NCBI RefSeq assembly: GCF_023278565.1 | Contig: NC_064674.1 | Span: forward strand, 1-64,000 | Direction: 5' to 3' | Source of the DNA: Colletotrichum lupini | Lineage: Eukaryota; Ascomycota; Sordariomycetes; Glomerellales; Glomerellaceae | DNA: 64,000 nt | Shown: in pieces, positions 10,860-21,228 of the stretch | Layout: each line of letters starts with the position of its first letter | Numbering within the stretch: the first letter of the stretch is position 1 | Made by a program: the position numbers and the translations under genes | Notes under the pieces: model-generated | Told to the model about the DNA's origin: nothing | Database searches by the model: none | The model's input: the letters and a program-made list of their open reading frames with translations, nothing else

Positions 10860-13030
10860 TCAAGACTGACCAGCCACGCAGTAGAAGAAGAAGGCGGTGG
10901 CGGAACTCCCCTTTCGTTGGAACGTTGGAACACTTGAGCTTGTAGTCAGGCATGATTCCGTCAAGACCAGCTTCAAATCGTTCAAAGCAAAAGAGCCTAT
11001 GCAGGCATGCGAGCTGTGGCCGGAACTTAGATGGTCAGCACTCGTAGAGACAAAGCACGACGCGTTCTCTGTGGCTGATACCCGGTCGCTATCCACCTCA
11101 ATTATGTTCACGAAGCTATCACCTTACCACTCTACCGTGTTCTCGCAGTGTCGGATTAGAAGTCTAATTCGACCTCAGCGTACGGCCAACCGCGCAGGGG
11201 CCAATTACAGCCCCTACTTACGATTATCGTAGCCTACCTAACCTATAGTTAGAACCTCCTTTTTACACCTACGCAGAAATTCATACAGTTCAATTAATCT
11301 CTTCGTCAACCCACGGTTCGAACCAATTACCCTGAAATAGGGATACCAACACGCAGACCTACGATACCATTGAAAGTGAGTCATGGCTGCTACCTTGGCT
11401 CCTCAAGGTAGGAATGTCTCGTCGGCGAGAATGATATCTTCCGTGACCATACGGCCTCTCGCTACGGTGATGTTCGATCTGTCAATCTCATCGCTCAATG
11501 TTTGTTTCTTCTGTCTGGCCTGCCGAAGAACAAAAAGGGGGGCAGGGGGCTTAAACCAATCACGCTTGCAGGCACTACACATAAACCCTAGTCCGGCAGG
11601 CTGTGCATCGGCTTCAGTTTGTAGAGTTAGGTCATTTCCTAGCCGTTTGCAGCAAGCCTCGGGGCAGCTTCTTCTCTCAGAGGGTCAATTTACTCGGGGT
11701 GCTTGCATAAGTCGCTCAGAACATGCCCAGAAGTTCAGAACTCTCATGCAGCGACACGATCGGAATATTAAGCTGAACGGCAACAGGGCCCATTCTTTAC
11801 CCTTGGAAACCTCATGGATCCATTCGACAGTATCGTTGAGTGGGCATCTTCGCCACACCCTGCTTGGCAAGTTCAATTTGCTTCATGCGCCTCTCGAGGA
11901 TAGGGGTTGGGAGTGTCGCGGCGTAACTGTACTTCTGCCATAGCTTGATACACCTGAGGAGGAGCCAGAGCAAGGTGAGGCTACCCGCGTAATTAAAACA
12001 GCAGTCTCTGAGCCAGGCAGAGGTTCACCATATACCTAGTCTATCATGACGATCAGCCATTCGTCGTTATGAGCGGACTCCTCGCCGAGAAACGCTCTAG
12101 CTAGGAGCATCGTGGCGATCCTACGCGTAGTATTCAGCGCGTCAAACTTCGGCTATTCCACCTCTGCAGAAAATTTAGCATGTTGATAAGCGTATTGACC
12201 TCCAGAGTTGCCCGCACTCTTGGAGTTTGAGTTCGAAATGCTTGCCGTCGTCATCGTCCGATTGTTTGGCCAGGGCATTGTGACTCTGTTCCTGCAGAAC
12301 CTCTGTAAACCTGTCTATATGTGTCTGAAGTGTTTAAAACCCTTTCGCTGTTGTTACATATCAGCACGACTTCATGTTGGAGTCACTACTACTACTCGTT
12401 TAGATCATGGTTCATTGCTTAGCGGAGCATGAGAAAGAACACCTTGTGGTTTCCGTGCCCCGTCGGCTCCAGCAGATTGCCGAACTCGGGAATGTCAATG
12501 GGAACGTACCTCTCCGAACTTTGGAAGAGTTGAGGCGGTTATCGGACTTTAAAGAATCAATTAAGTGGAGATGTAGGATTACGTGATGCCCGACTTGACT
12601 GATAAGCTGGGATGTTTTCCCTTTGTCTTGCGTAATATTTACGTTAACGATCCACGCTGATAGGCATGAAAAGATGATGGAACGTTACATACCTCTGGGA
12701 AAGCATCCTTGACTCTTTCTATTGCGTTGATCGGAGTCCGGTCTATAGCCTCCTCGTTAGATTACTCGTCGGGCGTCTTGTTCGTAATCGGGATGTGCCT
12801 TACCCTTCATTGCACTGCTAAATACAGTGGATAGACGCTCACCAAGAGGTTGATCAATACCGAGGGCTTTAGAGCTCGCAAGACGATGAAGACAGTGTCG
12901 ACGAGCATGACGAGGCTGGTGTGTCGACAGTAACCCGATTCCCGGCAGCAACGGGTGTGCAGTACAAATAGTGGCCATCAAGAGATGCGAGTCGTCACCT
13001 CGACATACATGACCCACCGGGCTTGTTCCT
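10860..13030 (-). pseudogene. Cytochrome P450 monooxygenase, decayed and interrupted by a solo LTR
   Basis: The minus strand carries P450 landmarks in the correct order but in shifting frames. Near 13000-12750 there is a hydrophobic anchor-like segment. At 11705-11663 the frame reads HPE-stop-IDPLREEA, the segment preceding the K helix. At about 11460-11390 it reads RMVTEDIILADETFLP, the typical beta-strand region after ExxR. At 11024-10989 SSGHSSHACIGSF corresponds to the heme loop FGHGxHACPGRF, with the cysteine ligand codon at 11003-11001 retained but flanking Gly and Pro residues altered. The order resembles fungal secondary-metabolism P450s related to CYP68-type enzymes, which oxidise terpenoid or polyketide intermediates at the ER. 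Stops, frameshifts and the LTR at 11149-11351 between the last two motifs make it non-functional. The start near 13030 is uncertain. Confidence 0.8.
11149..11351 (+). mobile_element. Solo LTR of the Ty1/copia element, perfect target duplication
   Basis: A 203-bp LTR begins TGTCGGATTAG and ends GGATACCAACA (TG...CA ends). It matches the LTRs at 33271, 40488 and 57463. It is bounded by a perfect 5-bp target duplication, CGCAG, at 11144-11148 and 11352-11356, so it arose by insertion followed by LTR-LTR recombination. Unlike the full-length copies it keeps its TG and CA dinucleotides, so it preserves a near-unmutated LTR. It sits inside the P450 pseudogene. Confidence 0.95.
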
Positions 13031-13034
13031 CCAA

Positions 13035-13800
13035 AGGTGTTGTCAGTTCAGGATCTGGAGTTTCGTCCGAAACCATCCTTCTTGTGCCAGGATCGCCAAC
13101 AACTGTGGCCTTGGAACTTGGCAGACTTCATGTTGCCATCTACGCTTTCGACCGCTTGACCTGTGTAACAGGCGACAGAAAGCTTCAAGATGCATTCTGC
13201 GTTTCTAAATAAGACCAGAAAGCGCCGGAATGCCAGCACCGGGGGCAGCGAACATGGTTCCATGCGACCAGACCACACAGGTGAGCGCCCGCCCAAGAAG
13301 CCCAATCGCTTGTCGGGCGTTGATATTCTAAAGCCTTTCAGAAAATAAGCTTGTGAACATAACGATTGACTGGGACGGATCACTTGCTATCAGCGGCGAT
13401 CCGACCAGGATACCTGGCCCGGTTTCCCGTGTCATGCACTCGCCCTTGAGCCGGTGCCAAAACGGCCGCCTAAACAGCCTCAGAGCGCTACATGCTGCTG
13501 GTGAGATAGATTGTCGGCCATCCGACTGCCTCTGATAACAAAGAAGACGAAAAGCCACAGGAAACACGCTGATCGAGCCCAGAAACAAAGAGACGCGGTC
13601 TTTCGGCATCTTATTTCATCACAGCCGATCTATGAACCTCCCACGTCTTTTTCTGACGCATAAGGCAGGCAGACGGACGAACTCTCGGTCCAGCGGCCTT
13701 TTTCAACGTTCCAATCTGACTCTCACCAAGACTCAAACATTAACTACCAAGAACATCTTCAACGATACTGTTTTGGCCCCCGAAGTGGTGAGCCACACTC
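13035..13800. other. Shared intergenic region between divergent P450 and MFS relics
   Basis: This stretch separates the 5' end of the minus-strand P450 from the 5' end of the plus-strand MFS gene and would have contained both promoters. Several frames of 60-110 codons occur on both strands but none shows a recognisable domain. Parts near either edge may be untranslated or N-terminal coding sequence of the two relics. Confidence 0.4.
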
Positions 13801-15345
13801 ATGTGGGCGGAGGATCTTGAGATCGACCTATTATTGTTTGCGAGTTCCTACCCAACAACTTTGAAAACCCCAAAAATGGATGACCTTACGAAGATGGGCG
13901 ACATGCAACGCCGCATCCGTTACAACTTTTAGAGTCTCCTCCTGCTCGTACACATACACTCACGCTGAGGCAGAGCACATGGCTGCGTTCAGAGGTGGTC
14001 AGGATGTCGCAAACCTTGGGCTTGCGTTGTTTCTCATCGACTTCATCATCGAACCGCTGATCTGGGGCCATACGTCTGAGGTATTTGGCCGCAGTAACCT
14101 CGTGGTCGATACACTTGGCCTTTCAAACACCTTTAACCTCAGCGCGGTCCAAACCAGCGGCATTCTTGCTGTCATGATTTCTCAGCTCCGCAGCACCTTT
14201 GGGTCCTCACCCGTGAGCGAACTCCAGCTACGCATCGTTCTCTGCTGCCGGGAAATGGGTACAAGTCGCCTCTTTTGCGGCCGGCCCTTTCATTAGATGC
14301 TTCCTCGGCCCAACTCTCGGTGGATTCGCTGTTGAGTGTGGAGGTGGCTCTCGGTATGAGAGTCAGGGCCATCATCTCCAGTATCCTCTAGAATATGGGC
14401 ACTGGCCTCATTCCAGAGACGTACGTCCCGTGATCCTTGAACAACGCGCTCAGGGGCTCGAGATGGCGAGGGGCCAGGTCTTTCGAACCTGGCTGCAGAC
14501 GAGCGACTCGCGTCCAAATCTGACAGTCGATCAGCATTAATCTCTTCCGTCCTTAGATCCTCATCTTCCGCCAATTCATTGTCACGATCATCTCCATATA
14601 CACGATACTCGCATGAGGCGTGCCCTATATGCTATTTGGCGCGATTCTTACCGTCGACTAACCGAATCGCGGATTGAGCCCGAGTGGGGCGGTCTTGCAC
14701 TTCTCGGCATTGCTGTCGGCATCGTCACGGTCATCAGGCTCATAAGACTAAACGCCCGGCACAAAGGGATCGAGAAAGGCCTTGACACCGAACGAGCTGG
14801 TAGCGGCTCCGGAAGGCCATCTTCCACCGGGTATCTTCATCTCCAGCGTCATAGTGCCAGCCAGTCTTTTCTGATTCTCGTATACCAACGGAGCCAAGGT
14901 CTGCTAGATCGTGAGCATCATAGCTAGCATCCCGTTTGAGAACTACATGCTCGTAGTCTTCTCCAGTCTGACGCTGACACGCAGTACCTGGCCGACTCCC
15001 ACACGATCGACGCAGCCAGTTCAATCTGCGGGCAGCGGCATGATTCGGGATCTCCTTGACGTGACCTTTCCCATGTTTACAACAAAGATGTACCAGGATC
15101 TGGGAATTCGCTGGACGTTCTCGGTGCCGGCGTCTCTCGTGCTAGCCTGCGCGCCCTTTAAGATGATGTGTAGTAGATACGGTCCTCGCATCCGCGAGTG
15201 AGTTAAGTATTACAGGCAAGCAGCCGGGGCACTGGAAAAGACGAGGCTGCGAGAAGCCATGATGGCGAAGTTGCATAGCGAGTTTAGATCGGCACTGCCA
15301 AAGAAAGAGGGAAATGAATGTGTGGAAAGCTCAACTTCAACGTAA
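13800..15345 (+). pseudogene. Major facilitator superfamily transporter (DHA1-like drug/polyamine type), decayed
   Basis: Pieces of a 12-helix MFS exporter occur in order in at least three frames. At 13821-13880 a pre-TM1 segment ends in FENPKNG, the NPxNW-like lead-in of fungal DHA1 proteins. At 13880-14296 GQDVANLGLALFLIDFIIE is followed by PLIWGHTSEVFGR, the TM2 region and the A-like loop motif. Near 14400 ETYVP matches the PETY motif at the end of TM6. At 14613-14760 GGLALLGIAVGIVTVIRL is TM8. At 14911-15201 SIIASIPF and then FTTKMYQDLGIRW cover TM9-TM12. Family members export drugs or polyamines across the plasma membrane, and those beside P450s often export a cluster's product. Frameshifts (for example at 13870-13880 and about 14430) and stops show it is broken. 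The precise substrate class is an inference. Confidence 0.85.
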
Positions 15346-15403
15346 CCCGAGCTTAGACGCTTATCTATTTGTCTCACATTTCATGTAGTCAGTCAAGGGG
15401 TGG

Positions 15404-15802
15404 ATGAGACTTCTCAAAGACCCTCCTGGTATTTCATTCGGATATATTGTACACGTATTATACAGGTACTCCAGACTTTTCACACCAGGATACATTCTGA
15501 ACTTCGTGATAAATCCGCCGTTCATATTCAGTTCATTTCTGAATAAGTGGCCTCTTCTCTCTTATTGCTTTCAAAGTACGCCAAATGCAACCGATGTGAT
15601 CCATGTCCTCTGTGTCGTTAACGCACTTCGGTATAATCTCTCGATTGGGAATAATCGTAGGCTTTGTATGCTGATGTGGCGAGCCTTTGACATTTTCAAG
15701 GCTCAAAACTGCGGCACGGCAGCGCCGGAAGTACATCATGACAGATTTATTGCTTGCTCTTGTCTCGTCCTCCTCAATGAACACCACGAAGCGTGGTGGT
15801 AG
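15404..15802 (+). CDS. Hypothetical 132-codon open frame
   Basis: An uninterrupted frame of 132 codons starts at ATG 15404 and ends eight bases before the solo gypsy LTR at 15811. The N-terminal half is hydrophobic and aromatic, and a short cysteine-containing stretch lies near the C-terminus. No known domain is recognised. It lies just downstream of the MFS relic on the same strand and could be chance. The similar-length minus frame at 15787-15533 is equally unassignable. Confidence 0.2.
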   Translation: MRLLKDPPGISFGYIVHVLYRYSRLFTPGYILNFVINPPFIFSSFLNKWPLLSYCFQSTPNATDVIHVLCVVNALRYNLSIGNNRRLCMLMWRAFDIFKAQNCGTAAPEVHHDRFIACSCLVLLNEHHEAWW

Positions 15803-15810
15803 TGACGGAC

Positions 15811-16005
15811 TGTCAGGCCTCGCCGGTTAAGGGATAGCTTAAGGGGCATTGAGAGGAGGACCAAGCAACAAAGGAGCAGCTCAGGTATATATAGAGCGCT
15901 GAGAGTATACCTCGAGGGAGGCGCAGATTTCAGTAATTTATCTTCTAGACCCTAACAGTAGCTGGCCTCTGTGAGCTTCTTCCCTGTGTTGTACAACTAT
16001 TGACA
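15811..16005 (+). mobile_element. Solo LTR of the gypsy element
   Basis: A 195-bp LTR begins TGTCAGGCCTCG and ends CTATTGACA, with 5-bp terminal inverted repeats TGTCA/TGACA. It is collinear with the 209-bp mutated LTRs at 8719, 27613 and 42185. The flanking pentamers CGGAC (15806-15810) and CAGAC (16006-16010) differ at one base, consistent with an old target duplication. No purine tract or internal sequence adjoins it. It has kept its CpA and TpG, so it reveals the sequence of the LTR before RIP. Confidence 0.9.
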
Positions 16006-18455
16006 CAGACTTGCAGCTAATTTGTAAGCTTCTTTCTCTAATGAAAGGCTCACTGATGACGCGCTGCCGTCTCCGAAACAGGGCGGATGCCGTGGGGACT
16101 GCTCCATGTCGCCAAGTAACGTGCAGCCAGTCTCGAACGTGCTTCTCTGCATCTTGAGAGCGTCCTGGAATTCATCTTCTGCGAAAACATCCAAGTTCCC
16201 TAATTTCAAGTTGCCTGAAATATGCCCCGCCTCGGACAACATGTGATCTCAAGACGCCATCTGTGTTACGTCTTCACGTCTCGAGACTAGGGCACGACAG
16301 TAGCTGGGGCGACATTCGGTACGACGTTGCGATGAGAGTCTAGAGACTCTAATTCAAGAAAAACATCATGAGATTCATATGCAAAATGTAGCTGTGTACC
16401 GCCGTCGTCGCGAATCAAGTGAGTGTGCCAATCCTCGCCCGATGGTGTCTGTGGGTTCCGGGGCGCGATTCCAGGTGCTATCACATGCAGCATTACGACT
16501 CGTAGAAATGGTCAATGGCGGCATAGACTTCGGATGCGAGACCTGCAGAGGACACTCAAGTTAGCCGTTATGATGGAAAGACTCGAGGGACGGGAGTCTA
16601 AGACGTTGACCATCCGCTCCTTGGTTATGGCCTGGCTACCCCGATATCTTAGCATATCCATGTGAATGGCTTCCAGGCCCTGGCAAAAACTCGCGAGGCG
16701 GCCGAAGGAAAGTTTGGGTCCAAGTTTGGCTTGCGACTTGCCACGCCGCCGCACTCGAGAATGGCTGTGATGCTTGATTTAGAAAACCTTTTATCGGCAC
16801 CACCCCGTGGCACGTCAATGAAGCTCAATCTCGGATACATCGGCACGATGAATTCGGCGAGCGAGATGTAACCCTAGGAATGCAGACGTATAAAGAGGTC
16901 GCCGTGGTCCATCAGATTCAAATCGAATGCCGCATCTTGACGTCGCCCAGCCCCGACGTAGGTATGGAATCTTGCCGGTGGCCTTGAGTGAAACCCGGAT
17001 TTGACGGATGGAGCCATTCTGATTCCTTATGCTCTCTGCGTGGTAGATCTAGCGCTGTAGACACACTGAGTCCCGGCTCGCTGGCCTCATGGTCCACCAG
17101 CTCAGCATTATCCAGCCCGCCGATGCAGCAGAGATTCTGCTGATGGCATCAGTGGCACGACTTGCGCCGCGCGAGCAAGGTCCGCACCTCGCCCAGCACG
17201 ATCTTGGGGAAGTCTTCGTGGCCGCAGCTCTGGGGTCACACGGCTGTTCAGGTGCCCGTGTCTAACGCCGGATTCTGAGAATAGGTAGAGGAGACATGGT
17301 CGTCGTCCCCCGTGATCAATGCTGCCGAGAAATGTAACAAAGCGGGAGATCGAGCACGGCAGTGGGGTCGCTGGGAATGTAGTAACAAAAATGAGCAAGT
17401 TTCTCAATGAGATTCCGACGTAACCGAATGTATTCGGCCAGCATAAGTACCTTGCATTGAGATATTGCTGCAATGAATCCGCGCTGCGACCTGCTCATGA
17501 CTTCAGCCGCCACATTCCTGCTCTGGCGTGCAGTGAAGTCAACATCGGTAATGTTCCTCAAACTTGCTGAAAAGCAGAATCGTGGCACACAGGGCCTACT
17601 GAAGGTGGTTCTCGCGCATGTGCTATTCACTCAAAGCCTCATAATTCGCTTATTGAGCTGGGGTCTGCTTTAAGCGCCACAGCTCGCTCGAGCACTGGCT
17701 CTTTGGAGCGATCGGTGACTCGGACGTCGTCTTGATGCCAGGCGAGGCAGCGTCTGCCCATTGAACTACCTTCATCCTTATCATTTCCGGACCTGGCGGG
17801 GTTCTTTTCTTTTCTTTTGCAATGGCTTTGCCGAATGACATTGTCATCTTTCAAGCTACGATGGCTAGAGGGGCGAGCTTTAGAAAAGTGGCTCAATTTA
17901 TCGGGTCTCACTGGCATGGGCCGGGCCTGTGAACAGAATGGACTCGAGTGACATTCTCAAGGCTGCCCTGTATTGATTCTAGGATAGCCACCTTCTACGG
18001 CGCATACTCGTGGGGTGGTAAAGAAAACTTTAGCATCTGGGCTATTATGCTGACCTTCAACAGTAGGAGACTGAAGTTTGCAATCTGGCCACACCACGAC
18101 ACACCGATACCATGTTTTGCTACTTGGGTTCGCAATCACGATTGATACTTTTAAACTGTGTTCTCAAGCTCCTAACATTGAAAGCCCGGGCAGTGAAAGT
18201 TGGCTAATGACTATCCCCCAATCATCAAGCCTTGACAAGCCATTGCTTAAGCCCGAACCACTCCAGACGCCTTGCTTTAATCATACATCATTACCATCTA
18301 ACGCGTCGTCCCAACCTCATCAAATGCCGCTTCCATCCTTCCCTCGAGTGGTCAAGGCATTTCTAACAATGGCCATGGCCCATTTCATTATAAACGATGC
18401 AGATGCCGATGTCTATCGTCGTGTATAGCCATGTCCACCGATGAATGCATTTCGA
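16006..18455. other. Balanced-composition stretch without a recognised gene
   Basis: Minus-strand frames at 17917-17639, 17630-17316, 17473-17108, 16846-16512 and 16493-16287 are each 65-121 codons and look like fragments of one or two decayed genes. The piece at 17630-17316 has an amphipathic, charged helical character. No domain could be named, stops and frame changes are frequent, and no splice pattern rescues a long protein. The plus strand has only similar short frames. Confidence 0.35.
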
Positions 18456-21228
18456 TCAAATGTTCCTGTGCATGATTCCCATTGCCTCGGCCTCATCCCT
18501 GCTCGCGTCGACCAACTGTGCATGGTTGGCATGCCACTGCTTCTGTAACTTGTGGCACAGATTTGTAGCACGCCTTGCCGTTAGCCACCAGACGACACAT
18601 TTTGTCCAGAGACTCCACTCCAAGGACTGGGTTGGGGCCTGGGCGCTTGACTGAGTATGATCGGGAAACTCATTGATAGCGGTGCCAATGGCAGATCCCA
18701 TCATCCGAAGAGCCACTTGCTGCTGGGCGGAAAGGTATCTGTTCTGGGTTCCAGAACATTTCGTAAGGAGATCAGCCATCTGATCCCTCATTTGTGTCAC
18801 AACAGAGAGCGTACGCCTGGCAGTGGCCGCTCTGGTTGCCTCGTCTATCGCTGTAGCATGCCAATGGTGCATATCGACGAGGCCTGCGGTACAGCAGATT
18901 GCTGAAGCCTGGATGAGCTCGGATTGCAGTTGTAGACTGGCGATTCGATTGTCATCAAAGCCTCTAATGACTCTTAAATGACGGCATTTGTCCCATAATC
19001 GCCGTTGGAAGTTAATGACGTTGATGTCCGACCCTAGTAGATGGTTGTGTGGCCCCGGTTGTAATCGTCGAAGAGGGCGGAAAGCAAGAAGGGCCGCTGG
19101 AGGACTGGCGAGGGTAGATGTCAGTAGCATCTTTTTGTACCTTTGCCGCAAGACGGGCACATCGACTTGGTCTTCGAGGCCTGGCGGAGGAAATGTCGTG
19201 GCGGGCGCAATCTTCATGGCAAACGCCACGGTAAAGACGCCACAGTCGATGTTGTTGCCTTGTTGGGCGCACCGGATCTAGATCAAGTCAAGTCAGCGCG
19301 ACAAGGCCCCTAGTAAGACGTTGGGGATCGGGGCCTGGGCGCCCGAGGTTTTCTGTACGAACCTTCTCAACTCTTGTGGGACCGGGAGGGCCACGGATTC
19401 GCGCTACCATTGGGATCACTGTGTTGTATCCCTGCTTGTTTGGAAGATTCAGCGAGTCGAGCTCCGCAATGGAGTCTGAACCTCTCAAGTGGATAAAGAG
19501 CCGCCAATGATTGCTTTGCCGGTGGAAGCATGGCATGACAAGGATGTTCGTTTCACGCATGGCCAACAGTCGCATCTGCAGACCCGGGGACGGTTTGAAG
19601 GGGCTAGTGAGCTGGAGACTGTCAATGACGCCCACGCTGTCACATGCGAGAGTTCCAATTAGGATATTGACGACGGCGTCGTTCAGCATGTGACCATCGT
19701 CTAGACAATGTAGGCCCGCGATCAGAGTGTCCAAAGAGGCCTGCTGAGACTTTGGATGGACGCGGGATTCGGCCGAACCTCGTTGCACGCCATTTGACCT
19801 TTCGCTATTCACCGAATCGCCCCGCGGTGGCTTAGCCTCCTTCGTGGTTACCTTGAGCATGTTTGCCACAGCGACCGCTTTGGAGCTCTCTGGCCCGGGT
19901 CCTGGATCTGGCTGTGTATCCCGAGACGTTGGTGTCTGATGGGCGTTGTGTGTCTTCAATTCCTCGTCTCTAGCTGGCTCTATATCGTGAGGCGACGGTT
20001 TCTGGTGGATACTGTCTGTCTGTATCATCTCATCTCCAGCCTCTGGTACTGGCGATAGTCGTGGACGTTTGATTCGGTGTTGGCTGCGGGATTGGACTGT
20101 CTCAGGGAGACTGAATTCTTCCTCAACGACTCCCCAGCTCGGTGATCCCTAGACTTTGAGCCGGTTTGCGTCGCCACTGTCGACAGCCAAGTCCTCTCCC
20201 CGGCTCTCACTGAATGTTTGCTCGTGTAGTGGGTCCCATTGCTTTCGTTTTGCGGGTGGAAGGTGTTGGTTCTGGGGCGAGTCCGGTGGAAGGAGATCGC
20301 TCATTTCGGACAGGCCTTGGTCCTCGAACCACGACCCCGCTCTTCGTCCAGATTCGGGCGAATTGACTGGCGAGGACCGCCCGCTGCCAGCAAATGAGAA
20401 TGACTCGTCCTCATTTACAGACTGGTTTGATCCGACAATGGTGTCGGCACTGTCGACAAGCGTGTGTTTGTGGGTTTCAGAAGCCGCCGGCAACGTCTCG
20501 CGGGGCGGTTGGCGTAGATTGACCATACTTTCTTTGACGATGTCGTCAGCACACCCGTCCTGGGATGGGTGACGAGCGCCGGGGGGAGGTCCAGGTCGGG
20601 CAACGGTGAGCTTCTTTGTCTTGGCAACACCCGGGTTGACTACGGTAGACATGCTGGGTCAGCAAACTGATGCGGGAGCGAGGTGCGCACCAGAAACGAC
20701 AGGTCGGTAGGACTCACGAGATTCCCTCACGCGCCGTAAGAAGGTGATGTCGGCGACCTGGCGCAGTCCCTTGGGGTTGTTGAGCACCTTGGCCTGCTCG
20801 TCGTAGAGGAGTTGGAGCAGGTCAGGGAGGCGGATGTCTGGGCGGACAGAGAGGCAGTCCTGGATATGTCCGATGGCTGTCCGGCTCAAGCATATGTCGC
20901 GCCCGAGAAATTCAACAAGGACATGCGGCTGAGTTTCCAGCCCAACAGCAAGACTTTGCAGGCGATTCTTCACGTTGTCAGCCGTGGGAATTCGTTCAAT
21001 TGTCGATCGATGGAGAAGTCTGCAGAGGGCTTCTACGAGATAAGGTGTGATGTTAGCGAGTGCGAAGATTCGAAAGTCGATAGACGATGTCGAGGATGTT
21101 GCCGTTGCACCACAGTAGGAGGTTTTGAAGCGCTCGTAGAGTGAGAGAAGTTGTTGATCGGAGGACTCGCATTTCGCCTCAAAGAGGTTCAGTTCCTCTA
21201 GATATTTAGCCGCGGATGGGGACAACAT
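18456..21228 (-). CDS. Ulp1/SENP-like (C48) cysteine protease gene, three exons, one internal TAG
   Basis: A three-exon model joins in phase: 21228-20718, 20639-19363 and 19277-18456 (870 codons including the stop). Intron 1 has a GTGAGT donor and a TAG acceptor; intron 2 has GTTCGT and CTAG. The start is ATG at 21228 (MLSPSAAKYLEEL). Residues 1-170 are helical and unrecognised; about 171-470 are low-complexity and acidic. The protease core follows: His548 in SNHWRLFIHL (codon 19509-19507), Asp565 in AELDSL (19458-19456), Gln602 and Cys608 in QQGNNIDCGVF (Cys codon 19244-19242). The His-Asp spacing of 17 equals that of yeast Ulp1. Such enzymes process or remove SUMO-like modifiers. The only defect in the whole frame is TAG at 20151-20149 (codon 334), which may be a nonsense change from CAG. 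It is divergent to the gene at 23206. The fold call is firm; the substrate is unknown. Confidence 0.85.
20149..20151 (-). other. In-frame TAG inside the Ulp1-like gene
   Basis: The codon context is AAA GTC TAG GGA TCA on the minus strand. About 330 open codons lie before it and more than 260 open codons, including the whole catalytic core, lie after it in the same frame and exon structure. A single CpA to TpA change from CAG would produce it. A missed intron is unlikely because no consensus donor lies close upstream. Confidence 0.75.

Noticed and set aside
11311..11345. Possible tRNA gene from GGTTCGAACC and a hairpin
   Set aside because: No acceptor stem or anticodon arm can be paired around it, and the same sequence recurs at fixed position in every copia LTR, so it is LTR sequence.
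11383..11943. Plus-strand 186-codon open frame
   Set aside because: The opposite strand carries ordered P450 segments over the same bases, so this frame is a shadow.
20156..20572. Plus-strand 138-codon frame inside the Ulp1-like gene
   Set aside because: It lies opposite a coding exon of the protease gene that has splice and catalytic-site support.
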